10,271 nucleotides of DNA from Pseudobutyrivibrio sp. (GCA_017557715.1 JAFYYE010000129.1:1-10271); one strand, 5' to 3'; positions 1 through 6,881 are shown, numbered from the stretch's first letter. A program made the numbers and translations. The notes: a model not told the origin generated them from the letters alone.

Positions 1-573
1 GCTTCCCTGCGGAAGGAAATCACCACCCGGGAAGAAAACCGCCGGGAACGGCTGGTCAAGCGGGCCAAGTTCCCGATCTACAAAACCTTTGACGGATATG
101 AATACCGCTGCGTCAAACTGCCGCCGGCATTATCCCGGGAAGAACTGGAGAATGTTGATTTCATTAAGCAGAAAAACAATCTCGTTCTTTACGGTCCGGT
201 CGGTATCGGGAAGACTCACATGGCGATTGCCGCCGGAGTCAATGCCTGCATGAAAGGCTACAAGGTCCGCTTCTTTACGGTAACGGAGCTGGTGCTCAAG
301 CTGGCCGAAGCCAGGAAGAACGGAACACTGGAACGTTTCCGCCGGGACCTGAATGAACAGGATCTCCTGATTCTGGACGAATGGGGGTATGTACCGGTTG
401 ACCGGGACGGATCTCAGCTGCTGTTCCGGGTAATCTCTGACAGTTACGAAAGCAAGAGCCTTCTTCTGACCACCAATTGCAGACCACATAGAAGCTCTGT
501 AGTTCAAATCATAAGAAACAATTGTGCCATACTTCTTTGCAGTCTTGATAGCCTTAATAACTGTCTCAGCTGA
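1..573 (+). pseudogene. istB: IS21-family IstB helper ATPase, 5'-partial, truncated and fused
   Basis: IstB proteins are AAA+ ATPases that help the IS21 transposase (IstA) choose and bind target DNA. The frame is open from base 1, so the N-terminus lies outside the window. Visible are a Walker A motif GPVGIGKTHMA (codons 67-77 of the fragment, about 199-231), a Walker B stretch LLILDEWGYVP (about 364-396) and the sensor-like strand SLLLTTN (457-477). In intact IstB the latter is followed by a segment of the type xEFxxWG and about 60 more residues. Here that continuation is missing: after about 477 the frame reads antisense kinase DNA and stops by chance at 571-573. Only bases 1 to about 477 are istB. 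No istA, no terminal inverted repeat and no target duplication are visible. GC is clearly higher than in the neighbouring operon, which fits foreign or wrongly joined DNA. The family call is firm; function as it stands is very unlikely. Confidence 0.85.
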
Positions 574-1062
574 CTGCTCAGAAAGAGCTGCATAAATTCC
601 ACCAGTGTGGAACCATCTAACACCAAGCTCACCAAAAATGTAATCAAAATCAAAATCTTTATCTGTTGCCTGAGAAATAGCAGTATTGGCTCTATCAGAA
701 CAGCTAAGGGCACCTCTGATACCAAAGCCTCGCTCTACAAAATTAATTCCATTTCTGCATTCTCTGCCAATACCATCTGTCTTCTTCCAGTTAATAAGTG
801 AAGTATCCACACCTCCCTGAAGAATAAAATCTTCCACAAGATGGCCTACCTCATTATCTGCAAATGCAGTGATAACTGCAGTGTTCATACCAAAACATCT
901 ACGAAGACCACGGATGACATTATACTCTCCGCCGCCTTCCCAAACCTTAAATTCACGCGCTGTGCGGATGCGACCCTCACCTGGATCAAATCTCAGCATA
1001 ACCTCGCCCAGTGAAACTGCATCAAACTTACAATCTTTTTTGTCTCTAATGTTCAAGTTCAT
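130..1062 (-). CDS. kdgK: 2-keto-3-deoxygluconate kinase (PfkB family), C-terminally truncated and fused
   Basis: KDG kinase phosphorylates KDG with ATP to KDPG, the step between UxuA and KdgA. The start at 1062 (MNLNIRDKKD) is chosen because GGAG lies 6-7 bases upstream and because family similarity begins just after it, at DAVSLGEVMLRFDPGEGRIR. An in-frame ATG at 1221 would add 53 residues read from a palindromic element and is rejected. Recognisable are the substrate-side motif WEGGGEYNVIRGLRRCFG, FADNEVGHLVED, the segment GIGRECRNGINFVERGFGIRGA and GTIVSYDLNYRASMW. After about residue 202 (base 457) the homology stops; the frame stays open to a stop at 130-132, but that tail is the antisense of istB. 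Family members are about 330-345 residues, so the C-terminal third with the GAGD catalytic motif and the ATP site is absent. If the junction is real the enzyme is dead; if it is an assembly error the true gene is probably intact. It is last in the operon, 169 bases after uxaC. Confidence 0.82.
   Translation of the reverse strand: MNLNIRDKKDCKFDAVSLGEVMLRFDPGEGRIRTAREFKVWEGGGEYNVIRGLRRCFGMNTAVITAFADNEVGHLVEDFILQGGVDTSLINWKKTDGIGRECRNGINFVERGFGIRGALSCSDRANTAISQATDKDFDFDYIFGELGVRWFHTGGIYAALSEQSAETVIKAIKTAKKYGTIVSYDLNYRASMWSAIGGQKKALAFVTVRDYPEQQLRSVPVNRYIPPFVQNQEILFIQVPAETFQCSVLPGFGQLEHQLRYRKEADLVAFHAGIDSGGNRHVSLPDTDRTVKNEIVFLLNEINILQFFPG
457..477. other. istB / kdgK junction with double-coding 21-bp overlap
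   Basis: Read on the plus strand these 21 bases encode SLLLTTN, as expected in IstB. Read on the minus strand, in exactly opposed codon register, they encode IGGQKKA, as expected in KDG kinases after the RASMW stretch. To the left only IstB makes sense; to the right only the kinase does. The exact breakpoint therefore cannot be placed and lies somewhere inside this shared stretch. It could be a microhomology-mediated recombination point or a short shared word through which an assembler joined two unrelated molecules. Confidence 0.7.
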
Positions 1063-1068
1063 ATCTAT

Positions 1069-1072
1069 CTCC
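1069..1072 (-). promoter_or_regulatory. Ribosome binding site that fixes the kdgK start
   Basis: On the minus strand GGAG (within GGAGATAGAT) stands just before the ATG at 1062-1060. This supports the shorter kdgK start over the in-frame ATG at 1221, which has no comparable signal at the right distance. Confidence 0.65.
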
Positions 1073-1084
1073 AATCCGCTCTTC

Positions 1085-1221
1085 ATGGTAAAGTCTACAC
1101 ACATCACCAGACACGCTTGCGCTCCTACCGCACTGGTTGCCCTACATAAGATGCTGCTAAAGCACCATCTAAGTAGGAACCGTGCTCTAAGGTCTGGTTG
1201 ATTGTATGTATACTTTACCAT
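1085..1221. repeat. 137-bp imperfect palindrome, MITE-like, between uxaC and kdgK
   Basis: The ends are inverted copies: ATGGTAAAGTCTACA at 1085-1099 and TGTATACTTTACCAT at 1207-1221 match at 14 of 15 positions. Pairing continues inwards with one mismatch and two single-base gaps through CACATCACCAGAC against TACAATCAACCAGAC, then resumes at GCACTGGTTGCC (1130-1141) against GCACGGTTCC (minus strand, about 1185-1176) and closes in a hairpin of CCTACATAAGATG with CATCTAAGTAGG around 1155-1162. The left arm carries about 15 extra bases (about 1113-1129). The whole thing can fold as one long stem. It has no credible coding content. Removing it would leave about 32 bases between uxaC and kdgK, close to normal operon spacing, which suggests insertion. 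No clear target-site duplication is visible. It could be a non-autonomous miniature transposon, an ERIC/BOX-like intergenic repeat, or a transcribed stem affecting kdgK expression. Confidence 0.7.
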
Positions 1222-1231
1222 TTGAGCTCAT

Positions 1232-2632
1232 TTAAAATCTAAAATATTCTATAGCATTAGTACCACATATATTACGTACGAGGTTACGTAAATACGTATC
1301 GTCTTTAGGGTATTCGCCGGCCTCTACCCACGATCCAATCTTGTTACAAAGGATGCGGCGGTAGAGTTCGTGGCGTGGGAATGATAGGAAGCTACGAGAG
1401 TCTGTGAGCATTCCAACGGATGTGGAAATCAAGCCTGCATCACTGACGGCCTCGATTTGGCGCTCCATTCCATTTTTGTGGTCGCAGAACCACCATGCAG
1501 CACCAACCTGCACCTTACCCTTAATGCCTTTTTCATTGCTACAGAATGTGCCAGCCATAGCCGCAAGCATCTCTGTATCCTTAGGATTGAGGCAATAAAG
1601 AATTGTCTTTGGTAGCTCATCTTCTAAATCCATAGCAGATAAAAGTGCTGCAAGCTGAGGCGCATAGTTGAAATCATTAAGAGCATCAAAGCCTGTATCT
1701 GGTCCAAGCTTTTTAAAGAAACGCTCTGAATTATTTCTAATGGCACCAATATGAAGCTGCATAACAATATCATGTTTAGCATACTCTTTTGCCAACTGAA
1801 TGTACATATATCCATGGAATTTACCAGCATCCTCTTCAGATACCTTCTTTCCATTGATTCTATCCATGAAAATATTATTGATTTCCTCATAGGTAGCAGG
1901 AACATAGAATGTGTTTTCCAAGCTATGATCTGATACGCGACATCCATTCTCAATAAAGAATTCCAATCGCTCCTTTAATATTTCCACCAATGTCTTCACG
2001 TCATATATTCTTCTGCCAGTTACCATAGAAAGTCTGAATATATAATCTGCAAAACCTTCCTTTTCAATACCAATGGCTTTTTCAGGGCGGAAGGTTGGGA
2101 GCACCTTTATTTCAAATCCGTCTTCACGAATTTTTTTGTGCCACTGTAAATCATCTGCAGGGTCATCTGTTGTGCACAGGACAGATACTTTTTGCATTCT
2201 TAGGAGGTTTCGTACTGAGAATTCTGGTGTATGCAATTTTGCATTACATTCTTCCCAAATTTCCTTTGCTGTATCTGGACCAAGTGGTGTGGTTATATTG
2301 AAATATCTTTGAAGTTCTAAGTGGGTCCAGTGATATAGAGGATTACCAATCAAATTCTGCACCGTATCTGCCCATGCCACAAACTTATCATAAGGAGCCC
2401 CATCTCCTGTGATAAGCTCTTCTGAAATACCGTTGGCTCTCATGGCGCGCCACTTATAATGGTCGCCTCCAAGCCAAACCTCTGTCATATCGTCGAAACA
2501 CTTATCCTCATAAATATCCTGAGGATTTAAGTGGTTGTGAAAGTCTATAATTGGCTCGTCTTTAACTGCCTTAAAAAGCTCTTTGGCAATATCATTTTGA
2601 AGAAGAAAATCTTCGTCCATAAATTTCATCAT
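1232..2632 (-). CDS. uxaC: Glucuronate (uronate) isomerase
   Basis: UxaC is a cytoplasmic amidohydrolase-fold enzyme that interconverts D-glucuronate and D-fructuronate (and D-galacturonate and D-tagaturonate), the entry step of the pathway. The 466-residue length matches the family. Evidence is the N-terminal metal-type motif IIDFHNHLNP (His32 and His34), the early segment FMDEDFLLQNDIAKEL, LGGDHYKWRAMRANG, CTTDDPADDLQWH, QLHIGAIRNNS and the C-terminal LTDSRSFLSFPRHEYRR-like stretch. The ATG at 2632 overlaps the uxuB stop by four bases (ATGA), so translation is probably coupled; a second ATG follows directly at 2629 and could equally be used. With UxuA and UxuB next to it, glucuronate is the likely main substrate, but UxaC itself does not distinguish the two uronates. 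Confidence 0.96.
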   Translation of the reverse strand: MMKFMDEDFLLQNDIAKELFKAVKDEPIIDFHNHLNPQDIYEDKCFDDMTEVWLGGDHYKWRAMRANGISEELITGDGAPYDKFVAWADTVQNLIGNPLYHWTHLELQRYFNITTPLGPDTAKEIWEECNAKLHTPEFSVRNLLRMQKVSVLCTTDDPADDLQWHKKIREDGFEIKVLPTFRPEKAIGIEKEGFADYIFRLSMVTGRRIYDVKTLVEILKERLEFFIENGCRVSDHSLENTFYVPATYEEINNIFMDRINGKKVSEEDAGKFHGYMYIQLAKEYAKHDIVMQLHIGAIRNNSERFFKKLGPDTGFDALNDFNYAPQLAALLSAMDLEDELPKTILYCLNPKDTEMLAAMAGTFCSNEKGIKGKVQVGAAWWFCDHKNGMERQIEAVSDAGLISTSVGMLTDSRSFLSFPRHELYRRILCNKIGSWVEAGEYPKDDTYLRNLVRNICGTNAIEYFRF

Positions 2633-4125
2633 ACCGCTTCCAATTCCTTTCTAACGTTATGAGTGCCCTTCATTCTTGAGTAAATTTCAAGAACTCTCTT
2701 ACCCATTGTGTCTTCATACAAATCAACGCCAAATACATCTTTACGTTTTAAAACATCCTTTGCTGGAAGAACTTTTAGTTCGTCGAGAAGTGGATCCGGG
2801 CTCTGCTCAAAAACATTTCCCTCATCATCTATACCTTCAAGATATCTTAAATATCCTGCAAGTACAAGAGGTACCACCTTGAGGGATTCTGTGCTAAGTG
2901 ATGAGTGTCCGCGATATGCCTTTATTGTCTCGCCAAAACGAATTGGAAGCTTCTGTGATGTGTCGCAGGCAATTCGCTGTGGTGTGTCTGGCATAAATGG
3001 ATTTGGCAAACGCTTTGTAAGAACTGCATCAAGGAACTTATCTGGTGATAATACCTTAGGGTCTACCACTACCTTCATGCCCTCTTCCTTGCCAAGCTTT
3101 GTTACAAGTTTTTTCAAATCTTCGTCATCCATCTCATCATGGATAGTCTTGTAACCGAGAAGACATCCAAAGACTGCCAATGCTGTATGAAGCGGATTAA
3201 GGCATGTGCAAACCTTCATCTTCTCTGTCTTATCTACTGTCTCTCTATCTGTGAAAATGATGCCACCCTTCTCAAGGGCTGGGCGACCATTTGGGAATAA
3301 ATCTTCTATTACTAAATACTCTGTCTCCTCCGCATTTACGAAGTTGGCAACATAAGTATTCTTTGATGTAACGATTGGCTCAGCACCCTCAACGCCATCG
3401 TCAATAAGCATCTGCTTTACTGTATCATCTGGTCGAGGAGTGATTTTATCAATCATTGAAAGTGGGAATGCCACCTTTGATGGATTCTCAAGATATGCGA
3501 TAAAGTCTTTCTCACATTTTCCTTCCTTGAACCAATCCTTTGCTATTTCAATGACAGCTTCCTTTAACTTATCTCCATTGTGTGAGCAGTTATCCATACT
3601 TACAACAGAGATAGGAAGTGCTCCTGCCTTAAATCTTTCTAAAAGAAGTCCTACCACTTTATTCATGTAGGCTCTTGTCTTATATCCTTTTTCTGTGATG
3701 GTAAAGCTAACCATCTGAAGAGATGGTGCACGGAAAATTTCACGGAGTCTTTCGATTTCCTTTTCATTTTCCTCATCTAAAATGCATGACTCCACAATTG
3801 AGCCAACCACCTTCTTTTCAACTGTTCCATCTGCCTTAAGTGTTGCGAGAATGCTTAGGTCATCACATGGTCTGTTGTACTTTTCGATAATCTCATAATC
3901 ATAGCCTTCAGCCACTATGAGACCTTTATCCATCACACCCTGATTCAAAAGCTCTTCCACAACATTTGCCTGGAATGCTCTAAAAATATTTCCTGCACCG
4001 AAGTGAAGCCACACTGGATTTTCCTTCGTATTTACGATAATTTTTTCTCTATCATATTCAGGGAGCTTATAACCTTTCTCCTCCCATACTTTTCTATCCT
4101 TTATTCCTTCGTTTGAAAGCTTCAT
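2629..4125 (-). CDS. uxuB: Fructuronate reductase (mannonate oxidoreductase), mannitol dehydrogenase family
   Basis: The enzyme reduces D-fructuronate to D-mannonate with NADH in the cytoplasm. The N-terminal Rossmann part shows VWLHFGAGNIFRAF (residues 38-51, GxG core at 43-45). Further family signatures are SMDNCSHNGDKL (176-187) and KVCTCLNPLHTALAVFGCLLGY (304-325), holding the conserved Asn310 and His313, with Lys304 the probable catalytic lysine. The 498-residue length is normal for this long-chain polyol dehydrogenase family. UxuB and the tagaturonate reductase UxaB are paralogues that motifs alone do not separate. I call UxuB because uxuA, not uxaA, is the neighbour. The start at 4125 follows GAGAGG at a good distance and lies one base from the uxuA stop; the gene overlaps uxaC at its end by four bases. 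Confidence 0.9.
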   Translation of the reverse strand: MKLSNEGIKDRKVWEEKGYKLPEYDREKIIVNTKENPVWLHFGAGNIFRAFQANVVEELLNQGVMDKGLIVAEGYDYEIIEKYNRPCDDLSILATLKADGTVEKKVVGSIVESCILDEENEKEIERLREIFRAPSLQMVSFTITEKGYKTRAYMNKVVGLLLERFKAGALPISVVSMDNCSHNGDKLKEAVIEIAKDWFKEGKCEKDFIAYLENPSKVAFPLSMIDKITPRPDDTVKQMLIDDGVEGAEPIVTSKNTYVANFVNAEETEYLVIEDLFPNGRPALEKGGIIFTDRETVDKTEKMKVCTCLNPLHTALAVFGCLLGYKTIHDEMDDEDLKKLVTKLGKEEGMKVVVDPKVLSPDKFLDAVLTKRLPNPFMPDTPQRIACDTSQKLPIRFGETIKAYRGHSSLSTESLKVVPLVLAGYLRYLEGIDDEGNVFEQSPDPLLDELKVLPAKDVLKRKDVFGVDLYEDTMGKRVLEIYSRMKGTHNVRKELEAV

Positions 4126-4126
4126 G

Positions 4127-5203
4127 CTAGTTACCTCTCTTTACGCTCTTATCTATTGCTTCCCAAAGACCATTTATGTATGTAGCGCCAAGGGCTCTGT
4201 CATAGAGTCCATAGCCTGGCATTGCCTTTTCACCCCAAATCATACGACCGTGATCTGGTCTGATAGGGCCTGTAAATCCAATGTCATAAAGTGCTTTTAC
4301 AATCTCGTACATATCAAAGCTACCATCACTTGAAAGATGTGCAGCCTCTTCAAAATCTGTAGGCGAATTAAACTTAAGATTTCGAACGTGAGCAAAATGT
4401 ATTCTACCTTTAAGGCTTCTAATCATATCTGGCAAATCATTTTCCAAATTTGTACCATATGAACCTGAACAGAAGGTGACGCCATTGTGAGGATTGTCTA
4501 CCATTTTCATCATGCGGTGGATGTTATCTTTATTGATAATGATTCGTGGCAATCCAAAAACTGGCCATGCTGGATCATCTGGATGAATAGCCATGTTGAT
4601 ATCATACTTATCACAAACTGGCATGATTCTCTCAAGGAAATATTTCAAATTCTCAAATAAATCCTCATCTGTAATATCCTTATATTCATCAAAAAGCTCT
4701 TTTACGTGAGCAAGTCTATCTGGCTCCCAGCCTGGCATTACAGAGCCATTAGTATCACCAGCGATAGACTCAAACATCTTCTCTGGAACAAGTGCATCAA
4801 CAGCTACCTGATTATATGCTAACACTGTGGAACCATCTGCTCTTTTTCTAGCCAGCTCTGTACGTGTCCAGTCGAAAACTGGCATGAAGTTATAGCATAC
4901 AAGGTGAATATCTTCCTCACCAAGATTCTTTAATGTCTCAATATAATTATCAATAAGCTCATCACGGCTTGGCTTCCCAAGCTTGATATCCTCGTGAACA
5001 TTTACACTTTCGATACCTGCTACCTTAAGACCAGCAGCCTCTACCTCAGCCTTCATAGCCTTGATTCTTTCTCGGCTCCAAGCCTCTCCTGGCTTTGTAT
5101 CATAAAGTGTTGTGATTACTCCTGTCACACCAGGAATCTGTCTAATCTGCTCCAATGAAACGGTATCGAAATCCTTTCCATACCATCTAAGTGTCATTTC
5201 CAT
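4127..5203 (-). CDS. uxuA: D-mannonate dehydratase
   Basis: UxuA dehydrates D-mannonate to 2-keto-3-deoxygluconate in the cytoplasm. It has the TIM-barrel fold of the xylose-isomerase-like group and needs a divalent metal such as Mn2+. The protein begins MEMTLRWYGKDFDTVSLEQIRQIPG, a typical start for the family, and is 358 residues long, the usual length for the shorter Firmicute type. Residues matching the known metal ligands are His207 (AIHPDDP), Cys245 (TFCSGSYG), His272 (HFAHVRN) and Asp317 (RPDHGRM). GVITTLYDTKPGE and IESVNVHEDIKLG are further family segments. AAGGAGG lies 10 bases before the ATG, inside the end of kdgA, and the ATG shares one base with the kdgA stop (TAATG), so translation is probably coupled. 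Nothing looks damaged. Confidence 0.97.
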   Translation of the reverse strand: MEMTLRWYGKDFDTVSLEQIRQIPGVTGVITTLYDTKPGEAWSRERIKAMKAEVEAAGLKVAGIESVNVHEDIKLGKPSRDELIDNYIETLKNLGEEDIHLVCYNFMPVFDWTRTELARKRADGSTVLAYNQVAVDALVPEKMFESIAGDTNGSVMPGWEPDRLAHVKELFDEYKDITDEDLFENLKYFLERIMPVCDKYDINMAIHPDDPAWPVFGLPRIIINKDNIHRMMKMVDNPHNGVTFCSGSYGTNLENDLPDMIRSLKGRIHFAHVRNLKFNSPTDFEEAAHLSSDGSFDMYEIVKALYDIGFTGPIRPDHGRMIWGEKAMPGYGLYDRALGATYINGLWEAIDKSVKRGN

Positions 5204-5844
5204 TAAGCTCTAACCTCCTTAACGATTTGTGCTGCCTCGTGAGTCAATTCCTTAATCTTTTCAAAATCGCCATCAGAGATTAGGTCTCCCTTAACCATCC
5301 ATGTACCACCACAAGCTACGATTTTGTTATATGCTAAATAGTCTTTTACATTATCTTTATTGATTCCGCCTGTTGGCATGAACTTTAATTTTGTATATGG
5401 TGCTGCCACAGCCTTAATCATTGGAAGGCCACCTGCTGGCTCAGCTGGGAAAAACTTTACAAAGTCTAGACCAAGCTCCATTGCTTGTTCCATCTCCCCT
5501 GGAGTCTGCACACCTGGAGTCACTGGATAACCCTTCTCTATGCAGTGCTTAACCACATTTGGGTTAAAACCTGGAGCCACAATAAACTTAGCACCTGCTG
5601 CAATGGCCTTATCTGCCTGCTCGCAAGTAAGCACTGTTCCTGCACCCACAAGCATCTCTGGGAAATCATGTGAAAGTATCTTTATAACTTCCTCAGCCGC
5701 ATCTGTTCTAAATGTAACCTCTGCAGCTGGAAGACCTCCATCCATCAATGCCTGACCAAGGGCATGTGCATCCTTCGCATCTTCAAGGACTACAACTGGA
5801 ATAATACCTATCTCTTCTAACTTATTTTTTAATTCCTCATACAT
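5203..5844 (-). CDS. kdgA: KDPG / KHG aldolase (2-dehydro-3-deoxy-phosphogluconate aldolase)
   Basis: This class I aldolase cleaves KDPG to pyruvate and glyceraldehyde 3-phosphate, the final step of the pathway, and usually also handles 4-hydroxy-2-oxoglutarate. The 213 residues cover the whole family. Catalytic residues are visible: Glu42 in AEVTFRT (general acid/base) and the Schiff-base Lys130 in FVKFFPAEPAGG. Also seen are VGAGTVLT, VAPGFNPNVV, PVTPGVQTPGE and the phosphate-binding MPTGGINKDN. It is the first gene of the operon: AAGGAG at 5854-5859 stands nine bases before the ATG, and a sigma-A promoter lies upstream. Placing the last pathway step first is common in Firmicute uronate operons. 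The symbol eda is used for the same family. Confidence 0.96.
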   Translation of the reverse strand: MYEELKNKLEEIGIIPVVVLEDAKDAHALGQALMDGGLPAAEVTFRTDAAEEVIKILSHDFPEMLVGAGTVLTCEQADKAIAAGAKFIVAPGFNPNVVKHCIEKGYPVTPGVQTPGEMEQAMELGLDFVKFFPAEPAGGLPMIKAVAAPYTKLKFMPTGGINKDNVKDYLAYNKIVACGGTWMVKGDLISDGDFEKIKELTHEAAQIVKEVRA

Positions 5845-5882
5845 TGTTTCATTCTCCTTACGATCTATCAGATATACTCATA

Positions 5883-5895
5883 TTACTAGGAGTAA
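5883..5895. promoter_or_regulatory. Palindrome just downstream of the operon transcription start
   Basis: TTACT-AGG-AGTAA is a perfect 5-bp inverted repeat around a 3-bp centre. It lies about 6 to 18 bases into the predicted kdgA transcript, a position where a bound repressor would block the polymerase. The symmetry would suit a dimeric repressor (for example a GntR or LacI type) better than an AraC-type protein. No such repressor gene is in the window, and a short palindrome can arise by chance. Confidence 0.3.
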
Positions 5896-5907
5896 CGCAT
5901 ACTTCCT

Positions 5908-5936
5908 ATTGTATGAATTGTTATGCACATTGTAAA
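5908..5936 (-). promoter_or_regulatory. Sigma-A promoter of the kdgA-uxuA-uxuB-uxaC-kdgK operon
   Basis: On the minus strand there is a -35 box TTTACA (5936-5931), a spacer of exactly 17 bases and a -10 box TACAAT (5913-5908), each one base from consensus. Transcription should start near 5901, giving a leader of about 57 bases before the kdgA ATG. The next four genes have no comparable gap, so this is probably the only promoter needed for the whole operon. Confidence 0.75.
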
Positions 5937-5938
5937 AA

Positions 5939-5969
5939 TTGCGATTTTATGTTATATGTTATCTATAAT
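5939..5969 (+). promoter_or_regulatory. Probable promoter of the AraC-family regulator gene
   Basis: TATAAT at 5964-5969 is a perfect -10 box. The best -35 candidate is TTGCGA at 5939-5944, four of six matches with a rather long 19-base spacer, so the promoter may be weak or need an activator. The leader would be very short: the ATG is at 5987 with GGGGGAA five bases before it. Confidence 0.5.
5949..5962 (+). promoter_or_regulatory. Tandem ATGTTAT repeat, candidate AraC-type operator
   Basis: ATGTTAT occurs twice head to tail at 5949-5955 and 5956-5962, with a third TGTTAT at 5919-5924. The pair would sit about 48-61 bases upstream of the operon start site, a typical activator position, and at the same time immediately before the -10 box of the divergent regulator gene. 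That layout would let one protein activate the operon and limit its own synthesis. AraC-family sites are usually longer and about two helical turns in extent, so this is a suggestion only. Confidence 0.3.
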
Positions 5970-5986
5970 TTGTACGGGGGAATACG

Positions 5987-6865
5987 ATGAAAAAGAGTTT
6001 AAAGACGGAATTTACCACAAGACAATACATGCTATCTCAAGACTTTGAGATATATTATTACAGTGACAGAGTGCTTCCAAACGTGACAGCACACACCCAC
6101 GATTACTTTGAGTTTTTCTTTTTTATCGAGGGGAATATCATCATGTATATGGATGGAAAGCAATTTGTGCCAACGCCAGGCACTATGATTGTGATTCCGC
6201 CTAATCTGCCACATTTTGCCAGACTGGTAGATGGTGATGTGCCATATCGTAGATTTGTATTCTGGGTGACGGAAGATTTCCTTAGGACACTGGGCGATTT
6301 TTCCGAGGACTATCTTTATCTCACAAACAAAGCTAAGTCCACTGGCAATTTTTCCATTAACAAATTTAACGAGATTGAGTTTAATACTATTCAAGGAAAA
6401 GTTTTCTCGCTGATTGACGAAATTCATTCAAAAAGATTTGGGCGAGATGCCAAGATTATGTTGGCGGTTAGCGATTTTATAATCACTGTAAATCGCATGG
6501 TATTTGAAAAGCAAAATCCTAATGTGGCTGAGTCAGATTCTGATACTTTATACCAGAGTCTTATTCAATACATTGAGACCCATATCGATGAAGATTTGTC
6601 TTTGGATTTTTTAGCGGAAAAATTACACGTTAGTAAATTCCACATATCACATTTATTTACCGAAACAAACGGTTTGCCCCTGCACAAATACATCACGAAG
6701 AAACGTCTTGATATGTGCCGTGATGCAATACTTAGTGGGCAGGACATCTCTATCGTTGCCACAAATTACGGCTTCTCTGATTACTCTGTTTTTTACCGCG
6801 CCTTTGTTAAGGAATACGGTAAAAGTCCAAAGAAATATCGCGATGAAATAATTCGAAATTCCTGA
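5987..6865 (+). CDS. AraC-family transcriptional regulator with cupin sensor domain
   Basis: A 292-residue regulator in two parts. Residues about 20-100 form a cupin-type ligand-binding domain, seen in the His-rich VTAHTHDYFEFFFFIEGN and in PGTMIVIPPNLPHFARL. Residues about 192-286 hold the paired helix-turn-helix DNA-binding domain, with LSLDFLAEKLHVSKFHISHLFTET, the hinge helix KYITKKRLDMCRDAI, and ISIVATNYGFSDYSVFYRAFVKEYGKSPKKYR. The cupin part normally binds a small sugar or sugar acid. The gene is divergent from the uronate operon across 142 bases, so a role as its glucuronate- or KDG-responsive regulator is likely but inferred; the convergent GH3 gene is a second possible target. The start is set by GGGGGAA five bases upstream. 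The protein appears complete. The ligand cannot be read from the sequence. Confidence 0.92.
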   Translation: MKKSLKTEFTTRQYMLSQDFEIYYYSDRVLPNVTAHTHDYFEFFFFIEGNIIMYMDGKQFVPTPGTMIVIPPNLPHFARLVDGDVPYRRFVFWVTEDFLRTLGDFSEDYLYLTNKAKSTGNFSINKFNEIEFNTIQGKVFSLIDEIHSKRFGRDAKIMLAVSDFIITVNRMVFEKQNPNVAESDSDTLYQSLIQYIETHIDEDLSLDFLAEKLHVSKFHISHLFTETNGLPLHKYITKKRLDMCRDAILSGQDISIVATNYGFSDYSVFYRAFVKEYGKSPKKYRDEIIRNS

Positions 6866-6866
6866 T

Positions 6867-6878
6867 TCGTATATACGA
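6867..6878. repeat. 12-bp perfect palindrome after the regulator gene
   Basis: TCGTATATACGA is self-complementary over 12 bases and starts one base after the regulator's stop codon. It is AT-rich with no loop, so it would be a poor terminator. Function unknown; it may be chance in a short AT-rich spacer. Confidence 0.3.
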
Positions 6879-6881
6879 TAT

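Noticed and set aside
869..1201. 110-codon plus-strand open frame
   Set aside because: It is antisense to kdgK and to the palindrome, has no recognisable protein features and no ribosome binding site in a sensible context.
1063..1221. In-frame N-terminal extension of kdgK from an ATG at 1221
   Set aside because: The extra 53 residues are read from the palindromic element, resemble no kinase sequence, and a good ribosome binding site supports the start at 1062.
1085..1221. tRNA, riboswitch or classical IS element
   Set aside because: No cloverleaf, TpsiC-type sequence or known aptamer core is visible, and there is no transposase or clear target-site duplication; only the palindrome is supported.
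2629..4125. Assignment as tagaturonate reductase (uxaB) of the galacturonate branch
   Set aside because: The paralogues are hard to tell apart by motif, but uxuA is adjacent and no altronate dehydratase (uxaA) gene is present, so the mannonate branch fits better.
5845..5986. Riboswitch or attenuator in the kdgA leader
   Set aside because: The predicted leader is only about 57 bases, with no terminator-like stem and no known aptamer motif.
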